DNA from: JBQTGK01 sp052400665
GTDB taxonomy: Bacteria > Bacteroidota > Bacteroidia > Bacteroidales > Marinifilaceae
Assembly (NCBI GenBank): GCA_052400665.1
Contig: JBQTGK010000001.1
DNA: 64,000 nucleotides
Reading direction: 5' to 3' (one strand)
Made by a program: the position numbers and the translations under genes. Position 1 is the first letter of the stretch; the number at the start of each line of letters is the position of its first letter. The notes under the pieces are model-generated. The model saw only the letters and a list, made by a program, of their open reading frames with translations. It did not search any database and was not told where the DNA came from. Positions 34,501 to 42,419 of this stretch are shown here, piece after piece.

Positions 34501-35397
34501 TTATTGACCTATAATTTTATTGTACTTTTTAATATTAGCCGGATCGATTTCACTTAGGATATTGTAAACTCGTTTTTTTTCGTCGTTAAACGACTCGGTA
34601 AATATATTTACGATTTCATCTGCTTTAGCATCGAAAAAAATCTGTAAAATAAAAGCCCCAGGTTTAGCTCTGTATGCTTTTTGCAATAGTTTCATACTAT
34701 CTGCAATTTCGGCTCTCGATTCTGTTAAATGATCAGACATGCGATCTAATCCCAACCTATGATAACGATACAAGCACTCACGAACCGGACTGTAGGAATT
34801 ATTCAATAAATTCTCAATCAGCCAATATCTGTTATCTCTACTTTCATAGGCTTTCCATCCTGTAACATTAGAGTTTTGCATTTTATTAACAATAGCTTCT
34901 GCTTTTGAGTAATAAGGAGCTCCTCCGTCCATTGCAAAAGTATCATAATCAAGACCTAGAATCAGATTTGCATAAAATGCCAGTAATCCGGTTAGGTTAG
35001 TAGGAGTAACGGTTTCATTAAAATCAATAGACTGATACTCTACATATTTAAATTGAACATCGTCATCCTTAAAGTTTAGTAAGACCGTATTGTAAGATGA
35101 ATTAAAAACCGGACGACTTGCCTGAACCTGCAAACTACCTTTAAATTCGTCTGCAGAAATTTGTTCGGTAAGATTAAATAAAAAAGTACATTCTATTCTC
35201 TCATCATAACTATAAACATGGTTAGTCCATCTTCTGGAGTTCATAAACTCATTCACTGCCGTCTGCATGGTTCTAAAAACCTGTTTATTGGTTCCTTGTA
35301 TTTTCTGACTTACAATTTGAATATTACATCTTAACTCTTGAGAAAACGAAGGAAAAGACAACAAACAAGTCAGGAGAAGAATAAAAAGTTTACGCAT
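34501..35397 (-). CDS. DUF4835 family secreted protein
   Basis: A 298-residue secreted protein (signal peptide to about FPSFSQ, residue 20) of the Bacteroidota-specific DUF4835 family. Signature stretches are QELRCNIQIVSQKIQGTNKQVF, VNEFMNSRRWTN, and FYANLILGLDYDTFAMDGGAPYYSKAE. The function is unknown. Its position between coaBC and recN is the usual one in Bacteroidota and helps identify it. Probably periplasmic. Confidence 0.9.
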   Translation of the reverse strand: MRKLFILLLTCLLSFPSFSQELRCNIQIVSQKIQGTNKQVFRTMQTAVNEFMNSRRWTNHVYSYDERIECTFLFNLTEQISADEFKGSLQVQASRPVFNSSYNTVLLNFKDDDVQFKYVEYQSIDFNETVTPTNLTGLLAFYANLILGLDYDTFAMDGGAPYYSKAEAIVNKMQNSNVTGWKAYESRDNRYWLIENLLNNSYSPVRECLYRYHRLGLDRMSDHLTESRAEIADSMKLLQKAYRAKPGAFILQIFFDAKADEIVNIFTESFNDEKKRVYNILSEIDPANIKKYNKIIGQ

Positions 35398-35455
35398 AGT
35401 TATTTTTCAAAAGATTACTGCTAAAGTTATAAATTTAAACGAAACAGTCGAATTA

Positions 35456-36106
35456 TTATTTCTCACAAAAATCAATTAATTCGTTTACAATATCTTTTGC
35501 GACCTCTGATTTTTGTTTCAGTTCAAATTCTTTTGGCGCAGCATTAGAGCTAATTATTGATATTTTATTGGTATCGTGCTGAAAACCTGCCCCTTTATCA
35601 TTTAAAGAGTTTAATACAATAAAATCAAGATTCTTTTTTTTCAATTTTAAATTGGCATTAAACTCTTCATCGTTTGTTTCGAGAGCAAAACCAACTAAAA
35701 ATTGACTAGCGGTTTTTAGTTTGCCTAAAGAAGCTGCAATATCTTTTGTAGGAGTTAATTCGATTGAATAATTCTCTTTGCCCCTTTTTACTTTTTTATC
35801 CACAGGATTTTGAGGTGTAAAATCGGCAACTGCTGCGGTCATAATTCCTCCATCGCATTTCGAAAAGTTTTGAATCGAAGCATCGTACATTTCTTTGGCA
35901 GTAACAACATCTACCTTTTCGATATTTGGATGATTTATTTTTAGAGCTGTGGGCCCACTTATTAAAACAACACTAGCTCCTTTATTGGCTAGCTCCTCGG
36001 CTATGGCATATCCCATTTTTCCAGATGAAAAATTACCTATAAACCTTACCGGATCAATTTTTTCGTAAGTAGGACCTGCAGTAATTAATATCTTTTTGTT
36101 AGTCAG
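35456..36106 (-). CDS. coaB: CoaB half of CoaBC (phosphopantothenate-cysteine ligase), out of frame with CoaC
   Basis: This frame encodes the CTP-dependent ligase domain normally fused to the CoaC half: LTNKKILITAGPTYEKIDP, the IGNFSSGKMGYAIAEE fold, MTAAVADFTP and VLNSL. It includes the nucleotide-binding start only if read from the CTG at 36106; the first ATG (36016) would delete about 30 essential residues. The CTG overlaps the CoaC stop codon as CTGA, so coupled re-initiation is conceivable, but the usual state is one continuous gene. A run of ten A residues (minus strand, 36108-36117) sits at the junction; eleven would restore a single frame. It is either a real frameshift, a slippage site or a sequence error. 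Confidence 0.75.
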   Translation of the reverse strand: MTNKKILITAGPTYEKIDPVRFIGNFSSGKMGYAIAEELANKGASVVLISGPTALKINHPNIEKVDVVTAKEMYDASIQNFSKCDGGIMTAAVADFTPQNPVDKKVKRGKENYSIELTPTKDIAASLGKLKTASQFLVGFALETNDEEFNANLKLKKKNLDFIVLNSLNDKGAGFQHDTNKISIISSNAAPKEFELKQKSEVAKDIVNELIDFCEK

Positions 36107-36660
36107 CTTTTTTTTTTAGTCTCAAAAAAATCGACTAATTTCCTAACAATAACTTCTGGCTCTTCCATTCTACCTTTTCCATATAAACCACTTGCTAATT
36201 CTCCACTCGATGGTTCAATAAAAATATCGCCATAAGATCTTAGTATTTCCATATTACGAAGAGTTGCCGGATGCTTAAACATATCCAAATCCATGGCTGG
36301 AGTATGAATTACCGGGCATTTTGCCGATAGGTAAGTTGTTAAGAGCAGGTTATCACAAATTCCGTGAGCCATTTTGGCCATTGTATTTGCAGTAGTAGGA
36401 GCAATTAATAAAACATCGGCCCATAGTCCAAGGTCTACATGACTATTCCAGGCTCCATCATCATGTTTAAAAAAATCGCAAAGAACCGTATTTTTTGATA
36501 ATGTTGCCATTGTTACTGGCGAAATAAATTCTTTCCCGTAAGGTGTCATTATCACTTTTACAGTTGCACCTTCTTTTACCAATAAACGAACCAGTGTGGC
36601 CGCTTTATATGCTGCAATACTTGCAGTAACTCCAAGTAGAATATTCTTACCTTTTAACAT
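36103..36660 (-). CDS. coaC: CoaC half of CoaBC (phosphopantothenoylcysteine decarboxylase), ends at a frameshift
   Basis: FMN-dependent decarboxylase domain of the coenzyme A enzyme CoaBC, 185 residues. Seen: NILLGVTASIAAYKAATLVR, the catalytic-histidine region WNSHVDLGLWADVLLIAP, TANTMAKMAHGICDNLLL and the substrate-binding HTPAMDLDMFKHPAT (counterpart of the PXMNXXMW motif). It ends in ETKKKS and a TGA created by the A10 run; in the +1 frame the protein would continue into the CoaB half listed separately. Follows rpoZ after a terminator hairpin. Confidence 0.85.
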   Translation of the reverse strand: MLKGKNILLGVTASIAAYKAATLVRLLVKEGATVKVIMTPYGKEFISPVTMATLSKNTVLCDFFKHDDGAWNSHVDLGLWADVLLIAPTTANTMAKMAHGICDNLLLTTYLSAKCPVIHTPAMDLDMFKHPATLRNMEILRSYGDIFIEPSSGELASGLYGKGRMEEPEVIVRKLVDFFETKKKS

Positions 36661-36677
36661 AAACTTTCATTAAAATA

Positions 36678-36710
36678 AAAAAGGTTCCCTAATAAGAAAG
36701 GGAACCTGCT
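36678..36710 (-). terminator. Terminator between rpoZ and coaBC
   Basis: AGGTTCCC (36682-36689) and GGGAACCT (36700-36707) are perfect complements, and a T run follows on the minus strand, so bamD-rpoZ transcripts should mostly end here. Confidence 0.8.
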
Positions 36711-36723
36711 AATTATCTAATAA

Positions 36724-37059
36724 TTACTCCTCTGTTTTAGTCTCTTTCGCAGGATTTCTGTAATAGATATCTCCATTGATAAACTCCTCAACTGCTATTA
36801 AAGTTGGTTTAGGAAGTCTCTCGTAATATTTAGAGATTTCAATCTGCTCACGATTCTCAAAGACCTCTTCTAAGTTGTCTGTATAAGATGCAAATTCCTG
36901 CAACTTCTTATTCAGTTCACTTTTCAGCTCAACAGCAATTTGATTTGACCTTTTTGCCATAATCATAACAGATTCATATACATTACCCACATCTTCACTT
37001 AGTTCTGTCATGTTACGGGTAATAGTAGAACTTGCTGCATTTGTTTTTTTGTAATCCAT
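36724..37059 (-). CDS. rpoZ: RNA polymerase omega-like subunit (RpoZ)
   Basis: A 111-residue protein of the Bacteroidota omega family: NMTELSEDVGNVYESVMIMAKRSNQIAVELKSEL matches the omega core (the RSNQIA segment contacts the beta' subunit), followed by an acidic linker and an Ile/Tyr-rich C-terminus. It lies 23 bp after bamD and in its conserved neighbourhood. Role: assembly and stability of RNA polymerase. Confidence 0.9.
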   Translation of the reverse strand: MDYKKTNAASSTITRNMTELSEDVGNVYESVMIMAKRSNQIAVELKSELNKKLQEFASYTDNLEEVFENREQIEISKYYERLPKPTLIAVEEFINGDIYYRNPAKETKTEE

Positions 37060-37082
37060 ACTGTCTAAGAATTAGATCTATT

Positions 37083-37886
37083 TTAATTATTCGTATTAAA
37101 CTTACTTAAGTATGATTCTATTTCTTCAATCATCTTTTCAGCACGCTTTAGGTACTTACTTTCAGGGTACTCATCTACAAAAGAATAATACTCTTCTTTT
37201 GCATTGTTATATCGTTCACGTTGTTTAGACGGAATACTTTTACTTGCTAACTGAAACTTCGATTCAAAAAGCATAAACATTAAATTTTCTCGATACGAAG
37301 ATCCTGGATAATCTTTCAGGCCATTTTGTAAGGCTACAATTGCTGAAGGATATTTTTCTCTATCGTAATAGTTACTTGCACTTAAATAAGATTTATAAAC
37401 CAATTTATCCTGTAACTCATCAATATACTCATTACATTTTGGTATTCTAGTAGAATTCGGATATCTATTAATATATAATTGTAATGCATCGATGGCATTT
37501 GTTGTTGGGCTCTGATCCAGACGAGGCTTAGGCGACTCTAAATAATAGCAATATGCACTCATATACAAACTCTCTTCTGAATAGGGACTATCTGGAAATG
37601 TTTTCAGAAAATTTCTAAAATAATACCCTGCCGAAATGTAATCTCCTTGTCCGTAGGAACAGTAAGAAATATAATAACTAATTGTTTCAGCTTTACTTGT
37701 TCCTCTGTAAATAGGAAGTAAGTCCTCAAAAAGAGTTGCGGCTTTTACATATTGCTCAGCATTATAATACTCCACAGCTTTTTTATACTTAAGGGAATTA
37801 TCTGTACTTTTTAGCAACTTTTGATAATCACTACAGCCCGTTAAAACAAAGGCAAAAAGCACAAACAGGAAAATTATTTTTCTCAT
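37083..37886 (-). CDS. bamD: Outer membrane protein assembly factor BamD
   Basis: TPR lipoprotein of the BAM complex, which inserts beta-barrel proteins into the outer membrane. Start taken at the ATG at 37886, giving a lipoprotein signal MRKIIFLFVLFAFVLTGCS (Cys18); an upstream in-frame start would spoil it. About 267 residues with five TPR-like helical pairs (YYNAEQYVKAATLFEDLLPIYRG, YISAGYYFRNFLKTFPDSPYSEES and so on), the standard BamD length. First gene of bamD-rpoZ. Confidence 0.93.
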   Translation of the reverse strand: MRKIIFLFVLFAFVLTGCSDYQKLLKSTDNSLKYKKAVEYYNAEQYVKAATLFEDLLPIYRGTSKAETISYYISYCSYGQGDYISAGYYFRNFLKTFPDSPYSEESLYMSAYCYYLESPKPRLDQSPTTNAIDALQLYINRYPNSTRIPKCNEYIDELQDKLVYKSYLSASNYYDREKYPSAIVALQNGLKDYPGSSYRENLMFMLFESKFQLASKSIPSKQRERYNNAKEEYYSFVDEYPESKYLKRAEKMIEEIESYLSKFNTNN

Positions 37887-38052
37887 AGGTTCAGCTACTA
37901 TATTTTTTTGCATTTTGCAAAGATAAAGTTTTCATTCGAATTATTAAATACTTTCTGTTCATATTATACAATTCTTTAATATTTATTGGTTTAATTTTAA
38001 AAAAGATTACTTTTGCAAGCATTATAAGAATATAACTCAAAAAGCATAAATC

Positions 38053-39303
38053 GTGGATATTTTTGACAAAATAAAAACCCAAAAAGGGAATATCGGACAG
38101 TACGCAAAACAAGCTCATGGTTATTTTGCTTTTCCTAAGTTGGAAGGTGAAATTAACTCAAGAATGAAATTTCGCGGAAAAGAGGTTTTAACATGGAGTT
38201 TAAATAACTATATCGGATTAGCTAATCACCCGGAAGTTAGAAAAGTTGATGCTGAGGCATCTGAGAAATGGGGTTTAGCATATCCAATGGGAGCCCGCAT
38301 GATGTCGGGACAAACAAGTCTTCATGAAGAATTGGAATCTCAACTAGCTGAATTTGTAGGAAAACCAGATGCTTTCCTTTTAAATTTTGGTTATCAGGGA
38401 ATGGTATCAATTATTGATGCTATGGTTGGTCGTCATGATGTTATTGTATATGATTCAGAATCACATGCATGTATCATGGATGGTCTTAGACTTCATCCTG
38501 GTAAACGTTTTGTGTTCCCACACAACGATATGGATAACCTTAAGAAGGAATTAGGACGTGCTACCAAATGGGTTGAAAAAACTGGTGGTGGTATTCTTGT
38601 AATTACTGAAGGTGTATTCGGTATGGCTGGTGACCTTGGTAAATTGGATGAAATCTGTGCAATGAAAGATGATTTCAATTTCCGTTTATTGGTTGACGAT
38701 GCTCATGGTTTTGGTGTAATGGGAAAAACCGGTGCTGGAACTGTTGAACATTTTGGTGTTGAAGATAAGGTAGATTTACATTTCAGTACATTTGCTAAAG
38801 CAATGGCAGGTATTGGTGCTTTTATCGCATGTAGCGAAGAAGTTGGTACTTATTTAAGATATACAATGAGATCTCAGATCTTTGCTAAATCGTTACCAAT
38901 GCCAATGGTTGAAGGTGCTATTAAGCGACTTGACTTATTAAAAACAGAACCAGGATTACGTGAACAACTTTGGAGCGTTGCTCATTCTCTTCAAAACGGG
39001 TTAAAAGATGCTGGATTAAATATTGGTGTAACAGAATCGCCTGTAACTCCTGTTTATTTATCGGGTAGTGTTGCTGAAGGTACTCAGGTTACTATGGATT
39101 TAAGAGAAAATTACAATATCTTCTGTTCAATCGTAGTTTACCCTGTAATTCCTAAAGGTCAGTTGTTACTTCGTTTAATTCCTACAGCTACTCACTCTCT
39201 AGAAGATGTTGAATATACTGTAAATGCATTTCAGGAAGTATCCAAAAAACTAAAAGAAGGTAAATACAGCAACGAAAAATTTGCTGATATTTTCAATCAG
39301 TAA
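38053..39303 (+). CDS. Alpha-oxoamine synthase family PLP enzyme (serine palmitoyltransferase-like)
   Basis: A 416-residue fold-type I PLP enzyme with a GTG start. It condenses an amino acid with an acyl-CoA. The cofactor lysine is Lys249 in STFAKAMAGIGAF; DDAHGFGVMGKTG supplies the PLP-binding Asp and His, and SLNNYIGLANHPEV and MSGQTSLHEELE belong to the substrate and cofactor pocket. In Bacteroidota members of this family are mostly serine palmitoyltransferases for sphingolipids, or cysteate-using capnine synthases for sulfonolipids; 8-amino-7-oxononanoate synthase and glycine C-acetyltransferase are less likely because no biotin or threonine genes are near. The choice cannot be made from sequence alone. 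Confidence 0.8.
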   Translation: MDIFDKIKTQKGNIGQYAKQAHGYFAFPKLEGEINSRMKFRGKEVLTWSLNNYIGLANHPEVRKVDAEASEKWGLAYPMGARMMSGQTSLHEELESQLAEFVGKPDAFLLNFGYQGMVSIIDAMVGRHDVIVYDSESHACIMDGLRLHPGKRFVFPHNDMDNLKKELGRATKWVEKTGGGILVITEGVFGMAGDLGKLDEICAMKDDFNFRLLVDDAHGFGVMGKTGAGTVEHFGVEDKVDLHFSTFAKAMAGIGAFIACSEEVGTYLRYTMRSQIFAKSLPMPMVEGAIKRLDLLKTEPGLREQLWSVAHSLQNGLKDAGLNIGVTESPVTPVYLSGSVAEGTQVTMDLRENYNIFCSIVVYPVIPKGQLLLRLIPTATHSLEDVEYTVNAFQEVSKKLKEGKYSNEKFADIFNQ

Positions 39304-39322
39304 TTTAAGCTGAAGATATATT

Positions 39323-39356
39323 TGAAACGGTATTCTATTGAATACCGTTTTTTTTA
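39323..39356 (+). terminator. Terminator after the oxoamine synthase gene
   Basis: AAACGGTATTC and GAATACCGTTT form a perfect 11-bp stem with a TATT loop, then a run of T residues. Confidence 0.9.
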
Positions 39357-39357
39357 T

Positions 39358-39390
39358 AAAAAAATCCCTGCTATAATTTAGCCGGGATAT
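39358..39390 (-). terminator. Terminator after trxB
   Basis: ATCCC.GCTA and TAGC.GGGAT pair with one mismatch; on the minus strand a T run follows. Confidence 0.65.
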
Positions 39391-39438
39391 TTGTTTAGAT
39401 CCTTACTATTCAAAATCTAAATAATCATCTCATTCGCT

Positions 39439-40431
39439 TTATTCTCTTTCAGCAAGGAATCTCTCTGCATCCATCGCTGCCATACATCCAGAGCCTGCTG
39501 AAGTAATCGCCTGGCGGTAATGAGGATCTTTTAAATCTCCCGAAGCAAATACTCCTGGAACATTTGTCTTTGTTGTATCGGGCTCGGTAAGTACATATCC
39601 CTGTTCATCGGTATTAACATATTTAGCAAACACCTTAGAATTAGGAGTATGACCAATTGCCACAAAGTATCCATCAATCTTTATATCTACTTCACTCTCA
39701 TCAGTTTCACCCATTCTTTTAATCAGCTTTGCTCCCTCTACGACTCCATCGCCATACAATTCTTTGGTGTTGTGCTCGAATAAAACTTCAATATTTTCGG
39801 TTTTAAACACACGATCCTGCATTGCTTTCGAAGCACGCAAGTAATCTTTACGTACAATTAAATACACTTTATTACATAATCCTGCCAAATAAGTTGCTTC
39901 TTCGGCAGCGGTATCTCCACCACCTACAACTGCAACATCTTTACCGCGATAGAAAAATCCATCGCAAGTAGCACAAGCAGAAACTCCCGATCCCATATAT
40001 TTAGCTTCGGTTGGAAAACCTAAATATTTAGCAGTAGCTCCTGTTGCCAAAATTACAGTTTGAGCTTCGATTTTTTTCTTACCATCAACAATTACTTTGT
40101 GCGGATAAGATGAAAAATCTACTTCTGTAACTACACCCCAACGACAATCAGTACCAAAACGTTCTGCCTGCTTTTTTAAGTCTGCCATCATATCAGGACC
40201 TGTAACCCCATCAGCATACCCTGGAAAATTATCAACTTCGGTAGTAGTTGTTAACTGTCCTCCAGGTTGTAAACCCTCAATCACCACCGGACTCAAGTTA
40301 GCTCTTGCAGCATAAATAGCTGCCGTATAACCTGCTGGCCCCGATCCAACAATTAAACATTTTACTTTTTCTACTTCACCTTCAGGAGATACCGGCGCAC
40401 TATCCTTCAAATTCATTGACTTAAATTCCAT
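39439..40431 (-). CDS. trxB: Thioredoxin-disulfide reductase (TrxB)
   Basis: NADPH-dependent low-molecular-weight thioredoxin reductase, 330 residues. FAD motif CLIVGSGPAGYTAAIYAAR (about residues 25-43), PGGQLTTTTEVDNFPGY, active-site disulfide in SACATCDGFF (Cys153, Cys156), NADPH-binding VVGGGDTAAEEATYLAGL, and the C-terminal GVFASGDLKDPHYRQAITSAGSGC. The first 20 residues are a non-conserved extension; a start at an internal ATG (Met6) is also possible. The protein reduces thioredoxin in the cytoplasm. Confidence 0.95.
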   Translation of the reverse strand: MEFKSMNLKDSAPVSPEGEVEKVKCLIVGSGPAGYTAAIYAARANLSPVVIEGLQPGGQLTTTTEVDNFPGYADGVTGPDMMADLKKQAERFGTDCRWGVVTEVDFSSYPHKVIVDGKKKIEAQTVILATGATAKYLGFPTEAKYMGSGVSACATCDGFFYRGKDVAVVGGGDTAAEEATYLAGLCNKVYLIVRKDYLRASKAMQDRVFKTENIEVLFEHNTKELYGDGVVEGAKLIKRMGETDESEVDIKIDGYFVAIGHTPNSKVFAKYVNTDEQGYVLTEPDTTKTNVPGVFASGDLKDPHYRQAITSAGSGCMAAMDAERFLAERE

Positions 40432-40566
40432 ATATCTTTAATAATTGTGTTTCTAAATAAGATTTTGATAAGCAAATCTACAAAATATCTAGATAACTAC
40501 AAGTGTGTTTATTTATAGAATAAATAGATATTAACATCAATTAAGTCTAATTTGAAGGCAATATTG

Positions 40567-40598
40567 TTTTGACAATTTATATACATAAACTATATTTG
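40567..40598 (+). promoter_or_regulatory. Promoter of tRNA-Pro (TTTTG-N19-TATATTTG)
   Basis: TTTTG at 40567-40571 and TATATTTG at 40591-40598 match the Bacteroidota -33 and -7 boxes with a 19-base spacer, and place the start a few bases before the tRNA. Confidence 0.75.
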
Positions 40599-40610
40599 TT
40601 GCCTACAAAT

Positions 40611-40686
40611 CGGGGCGTAGCTCAGCCAGGTTTAGAGTACACGTCTGGGGGGCGTGGGGTCGGAAGTTCGAATCTTCTCGCCCCGA
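40611..40686 (+). tRNA. tRNA-Pro (GGG)
   Basis: A 76-base cloverleaf: acceptor CGGGGCG pairing with CGCCCCG, D-arm GCTC/GAGT, anticodon arm CACGT/GCGTG with loop CTGGGGG (anticodon GGG at 40647-40649, proline), TTCGAAT loop between GGAAG and CTTCT, discriminator A. The CCA is not encoded. A promoter and a terminator flank it. The DNA immediately after it changes character, which is typical where a tRNA gene has served as an integration site, although no duplicated tRNA end or integrase is visible. Confidence 0.95.
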
Positions 40687-40697
40687 CTAGTAAAACC

Positions 40698-40731
40698 AAG
40701 GCTTTCAGAAATGAAAGCCTTTTTATTTTTT
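40698..40731 (+). terminator. Terminator after tRNA-Pro
   Basis: AAGGCTTTC and GAAAGCCTT form a perfect stem with a six-base loop, followed by TTTATTTTTT. Confidence 0.9.
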
Positions 40732-40869
40732 AAGAAGTTGCAACATGGTTGCAACAATTTTCTCATTTTATCGCTTTAAAACGTACAGTTCAGAACTTAT
40801 TTTTGGAGCAACAAAATGCAAGATGTTCTTTTTACAAAATAATATTGAATTCATTTTTTACAAAAAAAA

Positions 40870-40904
40870 TAAAAAGCTGCCACGAAATTTTCGCGGCAGC
40901 TTAC
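40870..40904 (-). terminator. Terminator of the DUF6266 gene
   Basis: AAGCTGCC (40874-40881) and GGCAGCTT (40895-40902) pair and the inner CGAAA/TTTCG extends the stem; a T run follows on the minus strand. Confidence 0.8.
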
Positions 40905-40926
40905 AGAAAAATTTTCTTTCAAAAAA

Positions 40927-41550
40927 TTAGGTCAGCATGATCGTTTCGTGCAAATCAGAAGAAAACTCACTTCCATCTGCAGCTCCAAAATATGCATACA
41001 CATGTAACATACCCAGTTCAAAAGGCAGAGTCACATCTGCTGTTTCGGCAGAACGCAAAGTTCCGGGATGCAATACCTGCACCTGATCATCTTTCAGAAT
41101 CAATAAATGCAACTGATCATCAGCCTGGCCAATTCCATTTGCACTTTCATCGCTCCAGGAAACAGTAATGCCGGAACTCACTTCGGCATCATTCACGATA
41201 CTCAAATTACCCGGCAGAGCCAAAGAACCTACCGAAGCTTTAAAATCTTCGAACTTAGTTAGCCCACCACTTTCATCGAAAGCAGCAAGATTGGTTTTCA
41301 CAAACAAATTGTAACCGGTTATTTTCCCGGCTGACAGATTCCATACCGGACGAATCAAACTTGCCAATAGCGAGGAGGCCATTTTGACAACAGACTTAAA
41401 GCGACTGCGCTGCACCTGTTGTCTCTCGGTATTGGAGGTGTTAGGACCTGGAAGTGATTTAATGTAATTCACTCCTTTCCAACTGGAACCCACAATGGCT
41501 CCAACTTTTCCTGAGAATGGGCCCAGGATCCCTTGAGTGTATTTTCCCAT
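40927..41550 (-). CDS. DUF6266 family protein
   Basis: A 207-residue protein of a Bacteroidota family of unknown function. The N-terminus GKYTQGILGPFSGKVGAIVGSSWKGVNYIKSLP is the family hallmark; the middle is helical (FKSVVKMASSLLASLIRPVWN) and the C-terminal half is beta-rich with a fibronectin-like feel (SGITVSWSDES). No signal peptide. It starts a small minus-strand group with the holin-like gene downstream of tRNA-Pro. DUF6266 proteins often occur in several copies per genome near phage-like genes; a structural or secreted role is only a guess. Confidence 0.75.
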   Translation of the reverse strand: MGKYTQGILGPFSGKVGAIVGSSWKGVNYIKSLPGPNTSNTERQQVQRSRFKSVVKMASSLLASLIRPVWNLSAGKITGYNLFVKTNLAAFDESGGLTKFEDFKASVGSLALPGNLSIVNDAEVSSGITVSWSDESANGIGQADDQLHLLILKDDQVQVLHPGTLRSAETADVTLPFELGMLHVYAYFGAADGSEFSSDLHETIMLT

Positions 41551-41614
41551 GATGTTTAAAATTAGGGGTTAGTAATTAATAGTTATTTAACATAGAATTG
41601 AGACAGATACGGAC

Positions 41615-41851
41615 TTAATTCCCAGCAGGTTCAGACCGTTTTTTTCGTCTCTCTTCTCGTCTTTTCCACCTGCGTTTGAGCAGTGCGATAATTACAGTAG
41701 AAATTGTTCCTCCTATAAGCGAAACAATAGCTTCCAAACTATCAATGGGCATTGATTGAGCGGCATCTACAACTTCGGGGTGCAATCCAAGCGATTCAGC
41801 CATTCCTATAGTGGAAAGAGTTCCTACTGCAAATGAGGTAATGTTCTTCAT
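41615..41851 (-). CDS. Small holin-like membrane protein
   Basis: A 78-residue protein with a polar N-terminal half, one clear transmembrane helix (SLIGGTISTVIIALL, about residues 42-57) and a very basic tail (RRWKRREERRKKR). This arrangement resembles small phage holins and the holin-like proteins found beside amidase or DUF5675 genes in Bacteroidota. It is upstream of the DUF6266 gene on the same strand. The holin reading is by architecture only. Confidence 0.6.
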   Translation of the reverse strand: MKNITSFAVGTLSTIGMAESLGLHPEVVDAAQSMPIDSLEAIVSLIGGTISTVIIALLKRRWKRREERRKKRSEPAGN

Positions 41852-41969
41852 AATTAAAATTTTAGATTAAACTCTTTACTTCAACCTACGTAGTTAAATG
41901 AAAGAATGTTTTTATAACACTCTCATTTACTTCACTATACACTTATCTACTTTGAATTTATTTTTAAAT

Positions 41970-42419
41970 ATGGAAAACGAACAAATTTTATGGCTGCGAT
42001 TAATCCGATCAGGCTATACCGCTCATGCAACACCAGGAAAATTATATGTCGATGGTGCTTTTTTTGGCTACACGCTGGAGGATACTGTCAGGGCCTGGGG
42101 AATTAAGGTTGCTGGTCACACAGCTATTCCGGCCTACATCTACAAAGTAAAGATTAACTACAGTCCTCATTTTAAAAGAAGAATGTCTTTGATTTACAAT
42201 CAGGATGATGGTAGTATTAAAGCAATGGGCCTGATATTTTCGGGCGTTCGTTTTCATGGGGGAAACCGACACAGCGATACTTCGGGATGTATTCTCATTG
42301 CCAGGAACCGGATTTCGGAGGAGGTAATCCAGGGCAGTCTGGAAAAACAACTAACTGCACTGCTTGATCAGGCCATAAAATCAGGAAAAGAGGTGGTGCT
42401 GGAAATTATCAACAGCTAA
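41970..42419 (+). CDS. DUF5675 family protein
   Basis: A protein of about 149 residues from the ATG at 41970 (MENEQILWLRLIRSGYTAHATPGKLYV); the longer frame from 41898 adds an unlikely N-terminus. The family motifs are visible: GKLYVDGAFFGYTLED, IPAYIYKVKINYSPHF, GVRFHGGNRHSDTSGCILIAR, the last with conserved His and Cys residues resembling an L,D-transpeptidase-type or peptidoglycan-active site. DUF5675 proteins are common next to holin-like genes and in phage islands. It is divergent from the holin-like gene and may act with it on the cell wall; that role is inferred. Confidence 0.75.
   Translation: MENEQILWLRLIRSGYTAHATPGKLYVDGAFFGYTLEDTVRAWGIKVAGHTAIPAYIYKVKINYSPHFKRRMSLIYNQDDGSIKAMGLIFSGVRFHGGNRHSDTSGCILIARNRISEEVIQGSLEKQLTALLDQAIKSGKEVVLEIINS

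Noticed and set aside
40737..40755. Two GTTGCAAC units three bases apart, near tRNA-Pro
   Set aside because: Considered as an attachment site core, but no second copy or tRNA 3' duplication is seen in the window.
40745..40940. Two 60-63-codon open frames after tRNA-Pro
   Set aside because: They are AT-rich run-on frames (Phe, Lys, Asn) over the tRNA terminator region and the DUF6266 terminator; no start context or domain.
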